This document shows, in pieces, positions 29,862 through 39,409 of a DNA stretch of 64,000 bases (within the stretch, counting starts at the first letter, position 1; every line of letters starts with the position of its first letter). The notes under the pieces are model-generated. The model saw only the letters and a list, made by a program, of their open reading frames with translations, did no database searches and had not been told where the DNA came from. The stretch lies in the NCBI RefSeq assembly GCF_019469185.1, contig NZ_CP048264.1, positions 372,001 through 436,000 of the forward strand, read 5' to 3'. The position numbers and the translations under genes were made by a program. The stretch is from Gilliamella sp. ESL0441. Its GTDB lineage: Bacteria > Pseudomonadota > Gammaproteobacteria > Enterobacterales > Orbaceae.

Positions 29862-30299
29862 TCAACAACCAATTTTATTGATGGCTTCTTGATTGTTTGG
29901 TGATGCAGTAATTTTAGCTGCGTCATCTATTGGTAACCATTGATAAGCTAAATGTTCAGTTAGTGTTGGAGTTATTTCATCTTCAAGTGGTAAATAAAAC
30001 CAATGTTCTTTATTTATTTCAACTTCTGGCGCATATCGGTGCCTAAACTGCGGAAAAATCTTGAATTCAATCGTATGGTTTGTATCGATTAAATTAAGAT
30101 TTTTACCCAGAATATCAATACCTGTTTCTTCATAAACCTCACGAATGGCTGTTTCTATTGGCAATTCGTTATCTTCCATGCTACCTGTTACTGATTGCCA
30201 AAAATTGGGATCATCCTTGCGTTGTAGCATGAGACAACGCAAAGTTTTTTGACAGTAAATAACAACTAATACAGATTCAGGTTTTTTGAATTTTTGCAT
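29862..30299 (-). CDS. nudB: Dihydroneopterin triphosphate diphosphatase
   Basis: NudB is a Nudix hydrolase that removes pyrophosphate from dihydroneopterin triphosphate in folate synthesis. The Nudix box reads GSMEDNELPIETAIREVYEETGI. RHRYAPEVEINKEHWFYLPL and EHLAYQWLPIDDAAKI match E. coli NudB. The start is set at ATG 30299 (MQKFKKPESVLVV), which aligns with the family. A longer frame from 30335 would overlap the end of aspS and adds 12 unrelated residues. It follows aspS by 10 bases, the same aspS-nudB order as E. coli. Confidence 0.92.
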   Translation of the reverse strand: MQKFKKPESVLVVIYCQKTLRCLMLQRKDDPNFWQSVTGSMEDNELPIETAIREVYEETGIDILGKNLNLIDTNHTIEFKIFPQFRHRYAPEVEINKEHWFYLPLEDEITPTLTEHLAYQWLPIDDAAKITASPNNQEAINKIGC

Positions 30300-30309
30300 T
30301 AAAACATCA

Positions 30310-32067
30310 CTATTTTTTGCTAACTTCAATGCCAAGCTCTGCTAATGCATTAGGATTTGCTGGGCTTGGAGCATCCGTCATTAAACAGGTTGCCGCTGTT
30401 GTTTTTGGAAATGCGATAACATCTCGGATATTATCGGTACCTGTTAATAACATACTTAATCTATCCAAACCAAATGCGAGTCCTGCATGTGGTGGAGTAC
30501 CATATTTTAGCGCATCAAGTAAAAAGCCAAATTTTTCGCGTTGATCGTGCTCGTTAATGCCTAAAATAGAAAAGACAGCTTGTTGCATTTCGCTACGGTG
30601 AATACGTACTGACCCTCCACCTACTTCATAACCATTAATAACCATATCATAAGCGTTAGCTATCGCGCTTTCAGGATTTTGTTTAAGCTGTTCCGGAGTC
30701 ATGTCTTTTGGTGATGTAAATGGATGGTGCATCGCACTAAGTCCTTCATCCGTTTCTTCAAACATTGGGAAATCCACTACCCAAAGCACCGCCCACTTAT
30801 TTTCATCAGTCAGATTTAAATCTTTACCTACTTTTAATCGTAGAGCACCTAACGCATCGCTGACAACTTTATAACTATCTGCTCCAAATAATAAAATATC
30901 TCCATCTTTGGCATTAGCACGATTCAATAGTGCTTCCATTTGCGTTTCATTAAAGAATTTAGCAACCGGACTTTGTACCCCTTCAAGACCTTTATTGCGG
31001 TCATTGACTTTAATCCATGCCATACCTTTAGCGCCATAGACCGAAATAAATTGTGTGTAATCATCTAACTGTTTACGGGTTAACTGGGCTCCGTTTGGTA
31101 CGCAAAGTAGTGCAACTCGACCTTTTGGATCATTTGCTGGAGTAGAGAATACGTTAAAATTGACATCTTTTACTAAATCGGCAACATCTATTATTTCTAA
31201 CGGATTTCGTAAATCAGGTTTATCGCTACCATAACGGCGCATCGCTTCGGCAAACGTCATGATAGGGAATTGACCTAAATCCACATTTTTAACATGTAAC
31301 CAAAGTTCACGGATCATTTGCTCCATAACTTCACGAACTTGCTCCGCGGTCATAAACGAAGTTTCAACATCAATTTGAGTAAATTCTGGTTGGCGATCTG
31401 CACGTAGATCTTCATCACGGAAACACTTAACAATTTGATAATAGCGGTCAAAACCAGACATCATTAATAGTTGTTTAAATAATTGTGGTGATTGTGGCAG
31501 TGCATAAAACTCACCGTTATGAATTCGACTGGGTACAAGGTAATCACGTGCACCTTCAGGCGTAGCTTTGGTTAACATAGGGGTTTCAATATCAAGAAAA
31601 CCATGCTCATTCATAAAGTTACGTACAAATGCAGTAATTTTAGCGCGGGTTTTAAAGATGTTTGTCATTTCAGGACGACGTAAATCAATATAGCGATATT
31701 TTAAACGCTGTTCTTCACTGTTGTTTTGGTTAAAATCAAGTGGCAGCACATCACTGCGATTGAAAATTGTCAGCTCAGTGGCTAAGATTTCAACTTCACC
31801 TGTAGCCATATCTTTATTCGCTTGTCCTTCTGGTCTCGCTCTCACTTTACCTTTAATTTGAATGCAAAATTCATTACGAAGTTCACTGGCAAGTTGATAA
31901 GCTTGTTGATATTCAGGATCAAAAAATACTTGGACAATCCCTTCGCGATCACGCATATCAATAAATATCATACCGCCAAAATCTCGACGCTTATTGACCC
32001 AACCGCATAATGTGACTTCTTGATTAATATGAGATGCTGTTAAATGACCACAATAAATTGAACGCAT
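30310..32067 (-). CDS. aspS: Aspartyl-tRNA synthetase
   Basis: AspS is the class II synthetase charging tRNA-Asp. It is 585 aa. The N-terminal OB fold holds [26 protein letters not shown]. Motif 2 is [23 protein letters not shown]. The bacterial GAD insertion domain spans the middle, and motif 3 is [15 protein letters not shown]. Length is close to E. coli (590 aa). The coding strand is minus. A TATAAT on that strand (32112-32117) about 45 bases before the ATG could be its -10, without a good -35. Confidence 0.97.
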   Translation of the reverse strand: MRSIYCGHLTASHINQEVTLCGWVNKRRDFGGMIFIDMRDREGIVQVFFDPEYQQAYQLASELRNEFCIQIKGKVRARPEGQANKDMATGEVEILATELTIFNRSDVLPLDFNQNNSEEQRLKYRYIDLRRPEMTNIFKTRAKITAFVRNFMNEHGFLDIETPMLTKATPEGARDYLVPSRIHNGEFYALPQSPQLFKQLLMMSGFDRYYQIVKCFRDEDLRADRQPEFTQIDVETSFMTAEQVREVMEQMIRELWLHVKNVDLGQFPIMTFAEAMRRYGSDKPDLRNPLEIIDVADLVKDVNFNVFSTPANDPKGRVALLCVPNGAQLTRKQLDDYTQFISVYGAKGMAWIKVNDRNKGLEGVQSPVAKFFNETQMEALLNRANAKDGDILLFGADSYKVVSDALGALRLKVGKDLNLTDENKWAVLWVVDFPMFEETDEGLSAMHHPFTSPKDMTPEQLKQNPESAIANAYDMVINGYEVGGGSVRIHRSEMQQAVFSILGINEHDQREKFGFLLDALKYGTPPHAGLAFGLDRLSMLLTGTDNIRDVIAFPKTTAATCLMTDAPSPANPNALAELGIEVSKK

Positions 32068-32339
32068 AAAATATCCTGTTTAAATACCAAACTTATAAAA
32101 AAATATGAGGTATTATAAATCAAATAGTGTCCTTATAAAGGCATTTGTTGAGATTTATTCTTTAATTATTTTTGCGTCATTGAAATATATTGGTTGGTTA
32201 TGTGTATTTAATGGTAGATGCGTGTTGACGCAAGTAATCTGGGTTATGTATATTAGCTGTGCAAAATAATAATTATTATGATAATAGTTGTCATGGATAG
32301 TTTTATTGACCGGAAATTTATGTAAAGAGGCGTGAAAGG
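32068..32339. other. Divergent intergenic region between aspS and the DUF3100 operon
   Basis: 270 bases of AT-rich DNA hold the promoters of aspS (minus) and of the membrane protein/amidohydrolase operon (+). A run of AAT/ATTAT units at about 32267-32291 looks superficially like a Fur box but is not convincing. AGGCGTGAAAGG just before 32340 supplies the ribosome binding site of the + gene. Confidence 0.35.
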
Positions 32340-33131
32340 ATGGAAATTTTAAAAGACTATAGAGTGCATTTGCTTGCGCTGATAGTTGTTTTAGTATGTG
32401 AGTTTGTTGGTAGGCAGTCTATCTGGATTATCATGTTGTATCCTATGCTATTTGCCATGATTATTGGTGGTCTTATCAGTCTTCCTAAATTAAAAATCTT
32501 AAAACATAAAAATATGCTTCATGCGAGTTCGGTGATGATTGTGACGTTAATGTTACTGATTGCCAAATTAGGCGTTGCGGTGGGGCCTAAAATTGATATG
32601 ATTTTGCATGATGCTAAGTTGGCATTGATTTTCCAAGAATTAGGGCATTTTGCAGGGACCATTTTACTCGGTTTACCGTTGGCAATGATGTTAGGAATGA
32701 AGCGTGAAGCGGTCGGAGCAACCTATTCTGTTGCACGTGAACCCAATATTGCCATTGTAGCTGATAAATATGGACTGGATTCGCCCGAAGGTCGTGGTGT
32801 CATGGCAATGTATGTTTGTGGTACGCTCTATGGGGCGATTTGGATGAGTATTCTTGCTAGTATAATGGCAAAATTAGACGTTCTTCATCCTTATGCATTA
32901 GCCATGGGGGCAGGGGTTGGTAGTGGTAGTATGATGGCGGCATCACTTGCGCCGATAAGTGACCTTTATCCTAATATGGCGAGTGACATCAAAGCTTATG
33001 CAACAACGGCTAATTTAATGTCTAGTATAGTTGGTATTTATATTTATACATTATTCTCACTACCGTTTGCTTCTTTTCTCTATAATGTTTTTGCTCGTTT
33101 CCAAAGTAGTAAAAGGAGTTCACTGTCATGA
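32340..33131 (+). CDS. DUF3100-family inner-membrane protein
   Basis: The 263 aa polytopic protein has about seven hydrophobic segments. It carries LGHFAGTILLGLPLAMMLGM, YSVAREPNIAIVADKYGLDS and GSGSMMAASLAPISDLYP, which I associate with DUF3100 proteins. The next gene starts four bases before its end (ATGA). The pair plus a cytosolic amidohydrolase suggests a transporter for a substrate that the enzyme then hydrolyses. The substrate is unknown. Confidence 0.72.
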   Translation: MEILKDYRVHLLALIVVLVCEFVGRQSIWIIMLYPMLFAMIIGGLISLPKLKILKHKNMLHASSVMIVTLMLLIAKLGVAVGPKIDMILHDAKLALIFQELGHFAGTILLGLPLAMMLGMKREAVGATYSVAREPNIAIVADKYGLDSPEGRGVMAMYVCGTLYGAIWMSILASIMAKLDVLHPYALAMGAGVGSGSMMAASLAPISDLYPNMASDIKAYATTANLMSSIVGIYIYTLFSLPFASFLYNVFARFQSSKRSSLS

Positions 33132-33577
33132 AGATTTTCGAAACGGTTTTTTTATTGATTTTAGTCGCAATTATCATGGCTGCTGGCAATACAGTCGGTT
33201 ATCATGTTGATTTTATGCTGTCATTACAAGCTTTAGCTGTGCTTGTTGCAATATCGGTTATTGGTTTTTTTATAAGCAAAGTGCCAGTATTCAATAAACT
33301 TCCTGTTATTTTGTGGGTGTCAGTCGTGGCGGCTGTGGCTTCTTCACCAATATTTCCATTTCATGAGCAAGTTGTTGCGATAACTGACAATGTCTCTTTA
33401 CTTGCTGTTTGTACGCCAGTGCTTGCTTACGCGGGATTAGCCATTGGTAAAGATCTTGCTTTATTCAAAAGTATCTCTTGGCGAATCATTCCCGTTTCAT
33501 TAGCGGTGTTTTCAGGTACTTTCCTTTTTGCCGCCATCATTGCCCAAATTACCTTAAAGTGGGAAGGTGTGATTTAA
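33128..33577 (+). CDS. Small inner-membrane protein, partner of the DUF3100 protein
   Basis: The 149 aa protein has four to five hydrophobic segments, among them VFLLILVAIIMAAGN, LQALAVLVAISVIGFFIS and VSLAVFSGTFLFAAIIAQ. The short motif LAYAGLAIGKDL lies between helices. The family name is not recognised. Overlap with the upstream membrane gene implies coupled translation and probably a two-subunit carrier. Confidence 0.72.
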   Translation: MKIFETVFLLILVAIIMAAGNTVGYHVDFMLSLQALAVLVAISVIGFFISKVPVFNKLPVILWVSVVAAVASSPIFPFHEQVVAITDNVSLLAVCTPVLAYAGLAIGKDLALFKSISWRIIPVSLAVFSGTFLFAAIIAQITLKWEGVI

Positions 33578-33597
33578 TATTAGGTAGGATTTAATGT

Positions 33598-34917
33598 ATG
33601 ACAAAAGAAGAACTAAAAAGACAAGTTTGCAGTGCTATTGCTAATCGTAAAGCGGATATAAAAGCGATTGCTGAGGCAATTTGGGCTGAACCTGAACTGG
33701 GCTATAAAGAACACAAAACCGCAAAAAAAGTTGAAGAAGCTTTTGAAAATCTTGGTGTACCCTATAAAAATAAATTGGCGTTAACAGGGGTGAAAGGGCG
33801 CTTAAAAGGTGGAAAAGGGAGCCAATGCAGTGTCGCAATTATTGGTGAGCTTGATGCCATTATCTGTGCTGACCATCCTGCAGCCGATGAAACCTCTGGC
33901 GCTGCCCACTGCTGTGGTCATAATGCTCAAATAGCGAATATGATGGCCGTCACCATGGGATTAATCGATTCTGGAGCGATGCAATTTTTAGCCGGTGATG
34001 TCGTTCCTTTTGCAGTACCTGCCGAAGAATACGTTGAAATTACTTATCGTAATCGTCTGATTGAAGAAGGTAAAATTAAGTATATTGGCGGTAAACCCGA
34101 ACTTATTTCACGGGGTGAATTTGATGATGTGGATATGGCACTTCAAATTCATTTAACCAGCGTACCAAACGATCGCCAAGACGGATTTATTGAGATTTCA
34201 ACCACAAGTAATGGATTTATCGGTAAATTAATCAAGTACAAAGGTGAAGCTGCACATGCGGCGGCGGCTCCTCATGCTGGTGTTAATGCGTTAAATGCAG
34301 CAATGATGGGGATGATGGGCGTTCATGCTATACGTGAAACGTTTCAGGAAAAAGATTATATTCGTTTTCATCCAATCATTACCCAAGGCGGTGATTTGGT
34401 AAATGTTGTACCAAGTGATGTCAGAATGGAAAGCTATGTTCGAGCGGGTAATGTTCCGGCAATGATTGATGCTAATGAACGAATTAATCAGGCATTAAAT
34501 GCTGGGGCAATGGCTGTAGGGGCAACTTGTGAAATTAAAGATTTACCGGGTTATCTCCCATTGCAAAATAATCCAACCTTAAATGCATTTTTGAAAGCAA
34601 ATGCTGAAGCGTTAATTGGCGAGGAAAATGTGTCGGTTGCACCGCATATGACCGGTAGCACAGATACGGGCGATTTATCGCATATCATGCCTGTTAGTCA
34701 TCCGTGGATAGGATCCGTTAGAGGTGTGTTACATGGGAAAGATTATACGGTATTCGATGAAGAGATGGCTTATATTCGTCCTGCTCAAATGATGGCATGT
34801 ACCATTATCGATTTGCTGTATGATGACGCAAAACCAGCTCAAACATTATTATCAAACTATAAACCACTGATGACCAAAGACGAGTATTTAAGCTTCTTAG
34901 CGAGTTTTGATAAATAA
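33598..34917 (+). CDS. M20-family amidohydrolase
   Basis: This 439 aa cytosolic metallo-amidohydrolase belongs to the group that removes acyl or aminoacyl parts from amino acids (AbgA/AbgB, hippuricase-like). Visible features are WAEPELGYKEHKTAKKVEE, GELDAI, the metal site HCCGHNAQIANMMAV, VPAEEYVEI, the dimerisation-domain AHAAAAPHAGVNALNAA and TGSTDTGDLSHIMP. The neighbouring membrane genes suggest that it acts on an imported amide such as an N-acyl amino acid or dipeptide. The exact substrate cannot be told. Confidence 0.85.
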   Translation: MTKEELKRQVCSAIANRKADIKAIAEAIWAEPELGYKEHKTAKKVEEAFENLGVPYKNKLALTGVKGRLKGGKGSQCSVAIIGELDAIICADHPAADETSGAAHCCGHNAQIANMMAVTMGLIDSGAMQFLAGDVVPFAVPAEEYVEITYRNRLIEEGKIKYIGGKPELISRGEFDDVDMALQIHLTSVPNDRQDGFIEISTTSNGFIGKLIKYKGEAAHAAAAPHAGVNALNAAMMGMMGVHAIRETFQEKDYIRFHPIITQGGDLVNVVPSDVRMESYVRAGNVPAMIDANERINQALNAGAMAVGATCEIKDLPGYLPLQNNPTLNAFLKANAEALIGEENVSVAPHMTGSTDTGDLSHIMPVSHPWIGSVRGVLHGKDYTVFDEEMAYIRPAQMMACTIIDLLYDDAKPAQTLLSNYKPLMTKDEYLSFLASFDK

Positions 34918-34925
34918 TGTTTATG

Positions 34926-34953
34926 ACTTGGCACAATGCTGTGCCAAGTTTCT
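34926..34953 (+). terminator. Terminator after the amidohydrolase gene
   Basis: ACTTGGCACA (34926-34935) and TGTGCCAAGT (34940-34949) form a perfect 10-bp stem with loop ATGC, followed by TTCT. It is ten bases after the amidohydrolase stop. Confidence 0.75.
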
Positions 34954-34961
34954 GCTATAAT
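34953..34961 (+). promoter_or_regulatory. Extended -10 promoter of moeB-dusC
   Basis: TGCTATAAT is a perfect extended -10 (TG-N-TATAAT). It lies right after the terminator and 35 bases before the moeB ATG. The -35 region overlaps the terminator stem and is not well conserved, as is common with extended -10 promoters. Confidence 0.6.
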
Positions 34962-34996
34962 AGATTCTTTATGATTAATCACGATGATGATTCCCT

Positions 34997-35758
34997 ATGC
35001 TAGCACTAACCGATCAAGAATTACTTCGTTATGACAGGCAAATTTCCTTACTAGGCTTTGATATCGATAAACAGCAAATGTTAAAAAATAGTGCGGTATT
35101 GATCATCGGGCTAGGCGGTTTAGGGTGCGCAGCTTCGCTTTATTTGAGTCGTGCAGGTATAGGAAAATTGACGCTAGTTGATTTTGATACCGTATCAGAA
35201 TCCAATTTGAATCGACAAATTTTATATACTAATCAAGAAATTAACCAGCTGAAAGTAGATGTGGCGAAACAAACATTAATTAAAATGAATGCTGACATTA
35301 AAATCGATACTATTAATCAGAAACTTGATGATGTTTCGTTAACTTCTCTTATAAAACAACATAATCTTGTCATTGATTGTACCGATAATTTATCTTCGAG
35401 AGAACAGATAAACCGCTGCTGTTTCCAAGTAAAAAAACCGTTAGTGTCAGGTGCTGCAATTCGAATGGAAGGCATATTAACGACTTTTACTTATCAAGCA
35501 AATGAGCCTTGTTATCACTGTTTAAGTCGATTGTTTGGGCAAGATCAACTGACTTGTGTTGAAGCGGGGGTAATGGCGCCTTTAGTTGGCATGTTTGGTT
35601 CCATGCAGGCATTAGAGGCAATTAAAGTTTTGACTGATTATGGTCAACCTTTGGTTGGTCGTGTACTGATGATTGATGCAAAAAGTATGCATTTTAATCA
35701 CGTATCTTTGTCGAAACAGCCAGATTGTCAGGTTTGTGGAAACAGTCATAAAATATAG
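34997..35758 (+). CDS. moeB: Molybdopterin-synthase adenylyltransferase MoeB
   Basis: MoeB adenylates the C-terminal glycine of MoaD so that it can be loaded with sulfur for molybdopterin synthesis. At 253 aa it has the start RYDRQISLLGFDIDKQQML, the nucleotide site VLIIGLGGLGCAASLYLSRAGIG, LNRQILYTNQEI, and two CXXC pairs for zinc (CYHC and CQVC). Its partner moaD is at 56964-57209. ThiF is the closest alternative; the start and length favour MoeB. It is followed after eight bases by dusC. Confidence 0.85.
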   Translation: MLALTDQELLRYDRQISLLGFDIDKQQMLKNSAVLIIGLGGLGCAASLYLSRAGIGKLTLVDFDTVSESNLNRQILYTNQEINQLKVDVAKQTLIKMNADIKIDTINQKLDDVSLTSLIKQHNLVIDCTDNLSSREQINRCCFQVKKPLVSGAAIRMEGILTTFTYQANEPCYHCLSRLFGQDQLTCVEAGVMAPLVGMFGSMQALEAIKVLTDYGQPLVGRVLMIDAKSMHFNHVSLSKQPDCQVCGNSHKI

Positions 35759-35766
35759 GTAACACA

Positions 35767-36720
35767 ATGAACATCGATCGTATTATTTTAGCGCCAATGG
35801 AAGGGGTACTTGATTATCATGTCCGGCAAATTTTGACTGAAATAAACGCATTGGATTACTGTGTGACCGAGTTTGTGCGCATTACTCATCATAAATTATC
35901 CAATCGAACTTTTTATCGACTTTGTCCCGAGCTGCATCATGGCGGCAAAACGGCATCCGGTACTCCAGTTCGTGTGCAGATTCTTGGACAATCACCCGAA
36001 TGGATGGCAGAAAATGCCGTTAAAGCAATTGAATTAGGCTCGTATGGGGTAGATATTAATTTTGGTTGTCCAGCTAAAACCGTTGTTGGTAGTCATGGTG
36101 GCGCATATCTATTGCAATATCCAGATCAAATCTTCAATATTGTTAAGCAAGTCAGACAGGCAATGGGAACATCCGAAATATTATCCGTTAAGATTCGTTT
36201 AGGTTGGGCAGATAAATCTTATTGTTATGAAATTGCTGACGCCATTGCACTTGCTGGCGCAAATGAGTTGGTTATCCATGGTCGAACAAAAGCGGATGGT
36301 TATAAAGCCGATAAAATTGATTGGCAAACAATTGGAAATATAAAGCAACGGGTCAATATTCCGATCATAGCTAATGGCGAGATTTTTTCTAAACAACATG
36401 CGCAAGATTGTGTAAGACAAAGCCAAACAAGCGATATTATGCTAGGTCGTGGAATATTAACTATACCAAATTTAGCGAATATGCTACGTTTTAATGAAGC
36501 GCCTTTAAGCTGGAAAAACGTATTAAATATATTAATGCGTTACGCAACCACGACGATAGAGGATGTAAAACCGTTATATCACTCAGCTCGCATTAAACAG
36601 TGGCTTGCTTATTTTCGGCAATACTATGCGCCAGCATCAGACTTACTTAGTCAGATTAGGACACTAAAAACCCAAAAAGAGATTTCCGAACATTTAAAGC
36701 GAATCATAGAACAATCATAG
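35767..36720 (+). CDS. dusC: tRNA-dihydrouridine(16) synthase DusC
   Basis: DusC is an FMN-dependent enzyme that reduces U16 in tRNAs. It is 317 aa, with LAPMEGVLDYHVRQILTEIN, VQILGQSPEWMAENAVKAIE, GVDINFGCPAKTVVGSHGGA (active-site Cys), VKIRLGW, ELVIHGRTKADGY and IMLGRGILTIPNL. The alignment to E. coli DusC is continuous, including the C-terminal RIKQWLAYFRQYY, which separates it from DusA and DusB. Confidence 0.92.
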   Translation: MNIDRIILAPMEGVLDYHVRQILTEINALDYCVTEFVRITHHKLSNRTFYRLCPELHHGGKTASGTPVRVQILGQSPEWMAENAVKAIELGSYGVDINFGCPAKTVVGSHGGAYLLQYPDQIFNIVKQVRQAMGTSEILSVKIRLGWADKSYCYEIADAIALAGANELVIHGRTKADGYKADKIDWQTIGNIKQRVNIPIIANGEIFSKQHAQDCVRQSQTSDIMLGRGILTIPNLANMLRFNEAPLSWKNVLNILMRYATTTIEDVKPLYHSARIKQWLAYFRQYYAPASDLLSQIRTLKTQKEISEHLKRIIEQS

Positions 36721-36876
36721 CATTTTTGATGTTATCGTTATTTCATTGGTCATTGATATTGCTTACAATGACCTCTATTTGTCACAACGTTTATTGAATG
36801 ATAATTAAAATTAAGACAATATATTTTGCAACTAATTAATTCTTAAAAGTTTTAATCGGTGTTTAAATTAGATTCA

Positions 36877-37788
36877 CTAATCCATTTTTTTACCTGTTAG
36901 AATTCTTAAAGTAACTCCCCACAAGAATGATTGAATCATCAAAATTAGAAGGAGCAATAGCCAATATCTTTGATTTCCAAATATAGTTTTAACTAAAATG
37001 TCAAAAAATATTGGAGAGAAGCAAAGACTTATAATTAACAACAAGAAATTTGCTAAAAAAGCTAATTTAATTATCAGTTTTGCTTGAAGCTGATTACTTG
37101 TTTTTGTGAAGCGATTTTTTAACATCAAAATAGGAATAGGCGTACTTATAATAATGTATAATATTACTACTATATAAAATACAAGTGATATGTCTGATTG
37201 CAAATAATTGGTATCCTTTGGAATCATAAAGAAATAGAGTTGAATCAGAATAGCGAAGAAAAAGATAATAAATAAATTACGATGGATTTTGGTACTGTTT
37301 TGACTGTCAATCCTAAAAGGTTGATAATTTTTATTAAAAATATTTTTCATATTTTTTAATAAATAATAGGTAAATAAGCCTATAATACAATAGATTATAC
37401 ATTCTTGAACTATTCGAAAGAAAAGGCCTACCCAAATATCATAATCTGTTTCAAACATAATCCATTGTATATCGAAGCTTATAAAATAGTGAACTATACT
37501 GATAAGTAATCCGATTAAACAAACAAGGATAATATTAAATTGTGAAAAGTTATGAATATTGATTTTATAAAGTGTAATAGCTGAAATCGCTAATATGAAT
37601 AAAAAATAGGGGAGGATTATAATCGATTTTATGAAAACAAAATAAGTGAAATGATTTTTAATAATGAATTCAATGTGATAACTATAACCAATTTGATATA
37701 AAAATATCATCAGTGAAAAAAATACATATGATAGTGCGAGAACAAAAGGTAGTTTAAAAAAAGAGAGTTTTTCCAATCCATTTTTCAT
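36877..37788 (-). CDS. Polytopic membrane protein of unknown function
   Basis: The 303 aa protein has about eight hydrophobic segments spread over its length, short charged loops and no recognisable motif. Codon use is extremely AT-rich even for this genome (Ile, Phe, Leu, Asn). It stands alone between dusC and crp. No family assigned. Confidence 0.65.
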   Translation of the reverse strand: MKNGLEKLSFFKLPFVLALSYVFFSLMIFLYQIGYSYHIEFIIKNHFTYFVFIKSIIILPYFLFILAISAITLYKINIHNFSQFNIILVCLIGLLISIVHYFISFDIQWIMFETDYDIWVGLFFRIVQECIIYCIIGLFTYYLLKNMKNIFNKNYQPFRIDSQNSTKIHRNLFIIFFFAILIQLYFFMIPKDTNYLQSDISLVFYIVVILYIIISTPIPILMLKNRFTKTSNQLQAKLIIKLAFLANFLLLIISLCFSPIFFDILVKTIFGNQRYWLLLLLILMIQSFLWGVTLRILTGKKMD

Positions 37789-37980
37789 CGTTATCTTCCA
37801 AAAATCGTGTAAAAATCAAACTTAAATATTTAGTCCTGATATTATAGAGATAATAAGTGATATAACAAAGATTTATCCATAATAAAATGCGGATTATCTT
37901 CATTGTGAGTATATAATTTATTGTGTAATTTTGTTATAGTGTACAAGTTGTAAATTGTAAAATAGTATAGAGAGGACTGA

Positions 37981-38613
37981 ATGATTATTGGTAAACCACA
38001 ATCGGATACAACGTTAGAATGGTTTTTGTCTCACTGCCATATTCATAAATATCCAGCAAAAAGTACCTTAATCCACCAAGGTGAAAAAGCAGAAACTCTC
38101 TATTATATTGTTAAAGGTTCAGTCGCCGTTTTAATAAAAGATGATGAAGGCAATGAGATGATTTTGTCTTATTTAAATCAAGGTCAATTTTTAGGCGAAT
38201 TAGGCCTTTTTGAAGAAGGAACCGAACGAAGTGCTTGGGTGAAAGCAAAAACAAGTTGTGAAGTTGCAGAAATATCGTATAAAAAATTTAAGCAACTTGT
38301 CCAAGTCAATCCCGATATTTTAATGCGACTGGCAAGTCAAATGGCAAGTCGATTACAAGTGACTTCTGAGAAAGTCAGTAATTTAGCTTTTTTAGATGTT
38401 GCCGGTCGTATTGCGCAAACATTATTGAATTTGGCTAAACAACCTGATGCGATGACACATCCTGATGGTATGCAAATCAAAATTACTCGTCAAGAAATAG
38501 GTCAAATTGTTGGTTGCTCACGTGAAACAGTAGGGCGTATTTTAAAAATGCTTGAAGATCAGCATCTCATTTCCGCACATGGTAAAACAATTGTTGTATA
38601 TGGAACACGTTGA
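37981..38613 (+). CDS. crp: cAMP receptor protein (CRP)
   Basis: Crp is the global regulator of catabolism genes. The 210 aa sequence is nearly identical in layout to E. coli CRP: cAMP-binding residues in [15 protein letters not shown], the activating-region surface [15 protein letters not shown], and the helix-turn-helix [19 protein letters not shown] with recognition residues Arg-Glu-Arg intact. It should bind the same 22-base consensus, which is relevant for the site upstream of cas8e. Its own upstream region has TGTTATAGT (37932-37940) as an extended -10 candidate. Confidence 0.98.
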   Translation: MIIGKPQSDTTLEWFLSHCHIHKYPAKSTLIHQGEKAETLYYIVKGSVAVLIKDDEGNEMILSYLNQGQFLGELGLFEEGTERSAWVKAKTSCEVAEISYKKFKQLVQVNPDILMRLASQMASRLQVTSEKVSNLAFLDVAGRIAQTLLNLAKQPDAMTHPDGMQIKITRQEIGQIVGCSRETVGRILKMLEDQHLISAHGKTIVVYGTR

Positions 38614-38677
38614 TTAGAAAAATGGCAAAAGTATTTAGTTTAATTCATAAAATGATTAAGATTATGCGAGATATAAC

Positions 38678-39409
38678 GTGACAAAAGAAAGATGTATTCC
38701 AAGTCATGTGGCTATAATTATGGATGGAAATGGTCGCTGGGCACAACAACGAAAACAATTACGAGCTTTTGGTCACCGAGCTGGTCTTAAAGCGGTGCGT
38801 GAAATAGTTTCTTACGCAGCAAGTATAGGCATAAAAGTCCTTACGTTATACGCTTTCAGCAGTGAAAACTGGAAGCGTTCATCAAGTGAAGTCTCAGCGC
38901 TAATTTCGTTGTTTATTTATGCATTGAATCGAGAAACTAAAAATTTGCATAAAAATAATATCCGTTTAAATATTATTGGTGATGTAACACGTTTTAATGA
39001 TCAACTTCAATCAATGATTTTCAAAGCAGAAACTTTGACCAAAGATAATTCAGGTTTAATCTTAAATATTGCAGCCAATTATGGTGGACGCTGGGATATA
39101 ATGCAATCTGTTCATAAAATAACCCAAAAAGTTAAAAATGGAGAGTTGAGGTTAGATGAAATTACCGAAGAAAGGATAGGAGCAGAAATGAGCATGGGAG
39201 AGTTTCCTGATGTTGATTTAGTTATTCGTACCGGTGGAGAATATCGAATAAGTAATTTTTTATTGTGGCAGATTGCTTATGCTGAGTTCTATTTTACTGA
39301 TACTTTTTGGCCTGATTTTAATCAAACACAATTTGATAATGCAATTAATGAATTTAATCAGAGAGAGCGTCGTTTTGGTGCTGTTTTAACTGAGGAACTA
39401 ACATGTTAA
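38678..39409 (+). CDS. uppS: Undecaprenyl diphosphate synthase
   Basis: UppS is a cis-prenyltransferase making the C55 lipid carrier for peptidoglycan and O-antigen. It is 243 aa with a GTG start (38678). Motifs are the catalytic IMDGNGRWAQQR, GHRAGLKAVREIV, LTLYAFSSENWKRS and the C-terminal DLVIRTGGEYRISNFLLWQ. The first gene of the uppS-cdsA-rseP-bamA-skp-lpxD run, it overlaps cdsA by seven bases. In E. coli dxr precedes uppS; here crp does. Confidence 0.95.
   Translation: MTKERCIPSHVAIIMDGNGRWAQQRKQLRAFGHRAGLKAVREIVSYAASIGIKVLTLYAFSSENWKRSSSEVSALISLFIYALNRETKNLHKNNIRLNIIGDVTRFNDQLQSMIFKAETLTKDNSGLILNIAANYGGRWDIMQSVHKITQKVKNGELRLDEITEERIGAEMSMGEFPDVDLVIRTGGEYRISNFLLWQIAYAEFYFTDTFWPDFNQTQFDNAINEFNQRERRFGAVLTEELTC

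Noticed and set aside
30300..30335. Longer nudB start overlapping aspS
   Set aside because: The 12 extra residues do not match NudB proteins, and the ATG at 30299 aligns with the family start.
32267..32291. Fur-box-like run of AATAAT/ATTAT units upstream of the DUF3100 gene
   Set aside because: In DNA this AT-rich such hexamers are expected, the inverted third unit is mismatched and the operon has no iron link.
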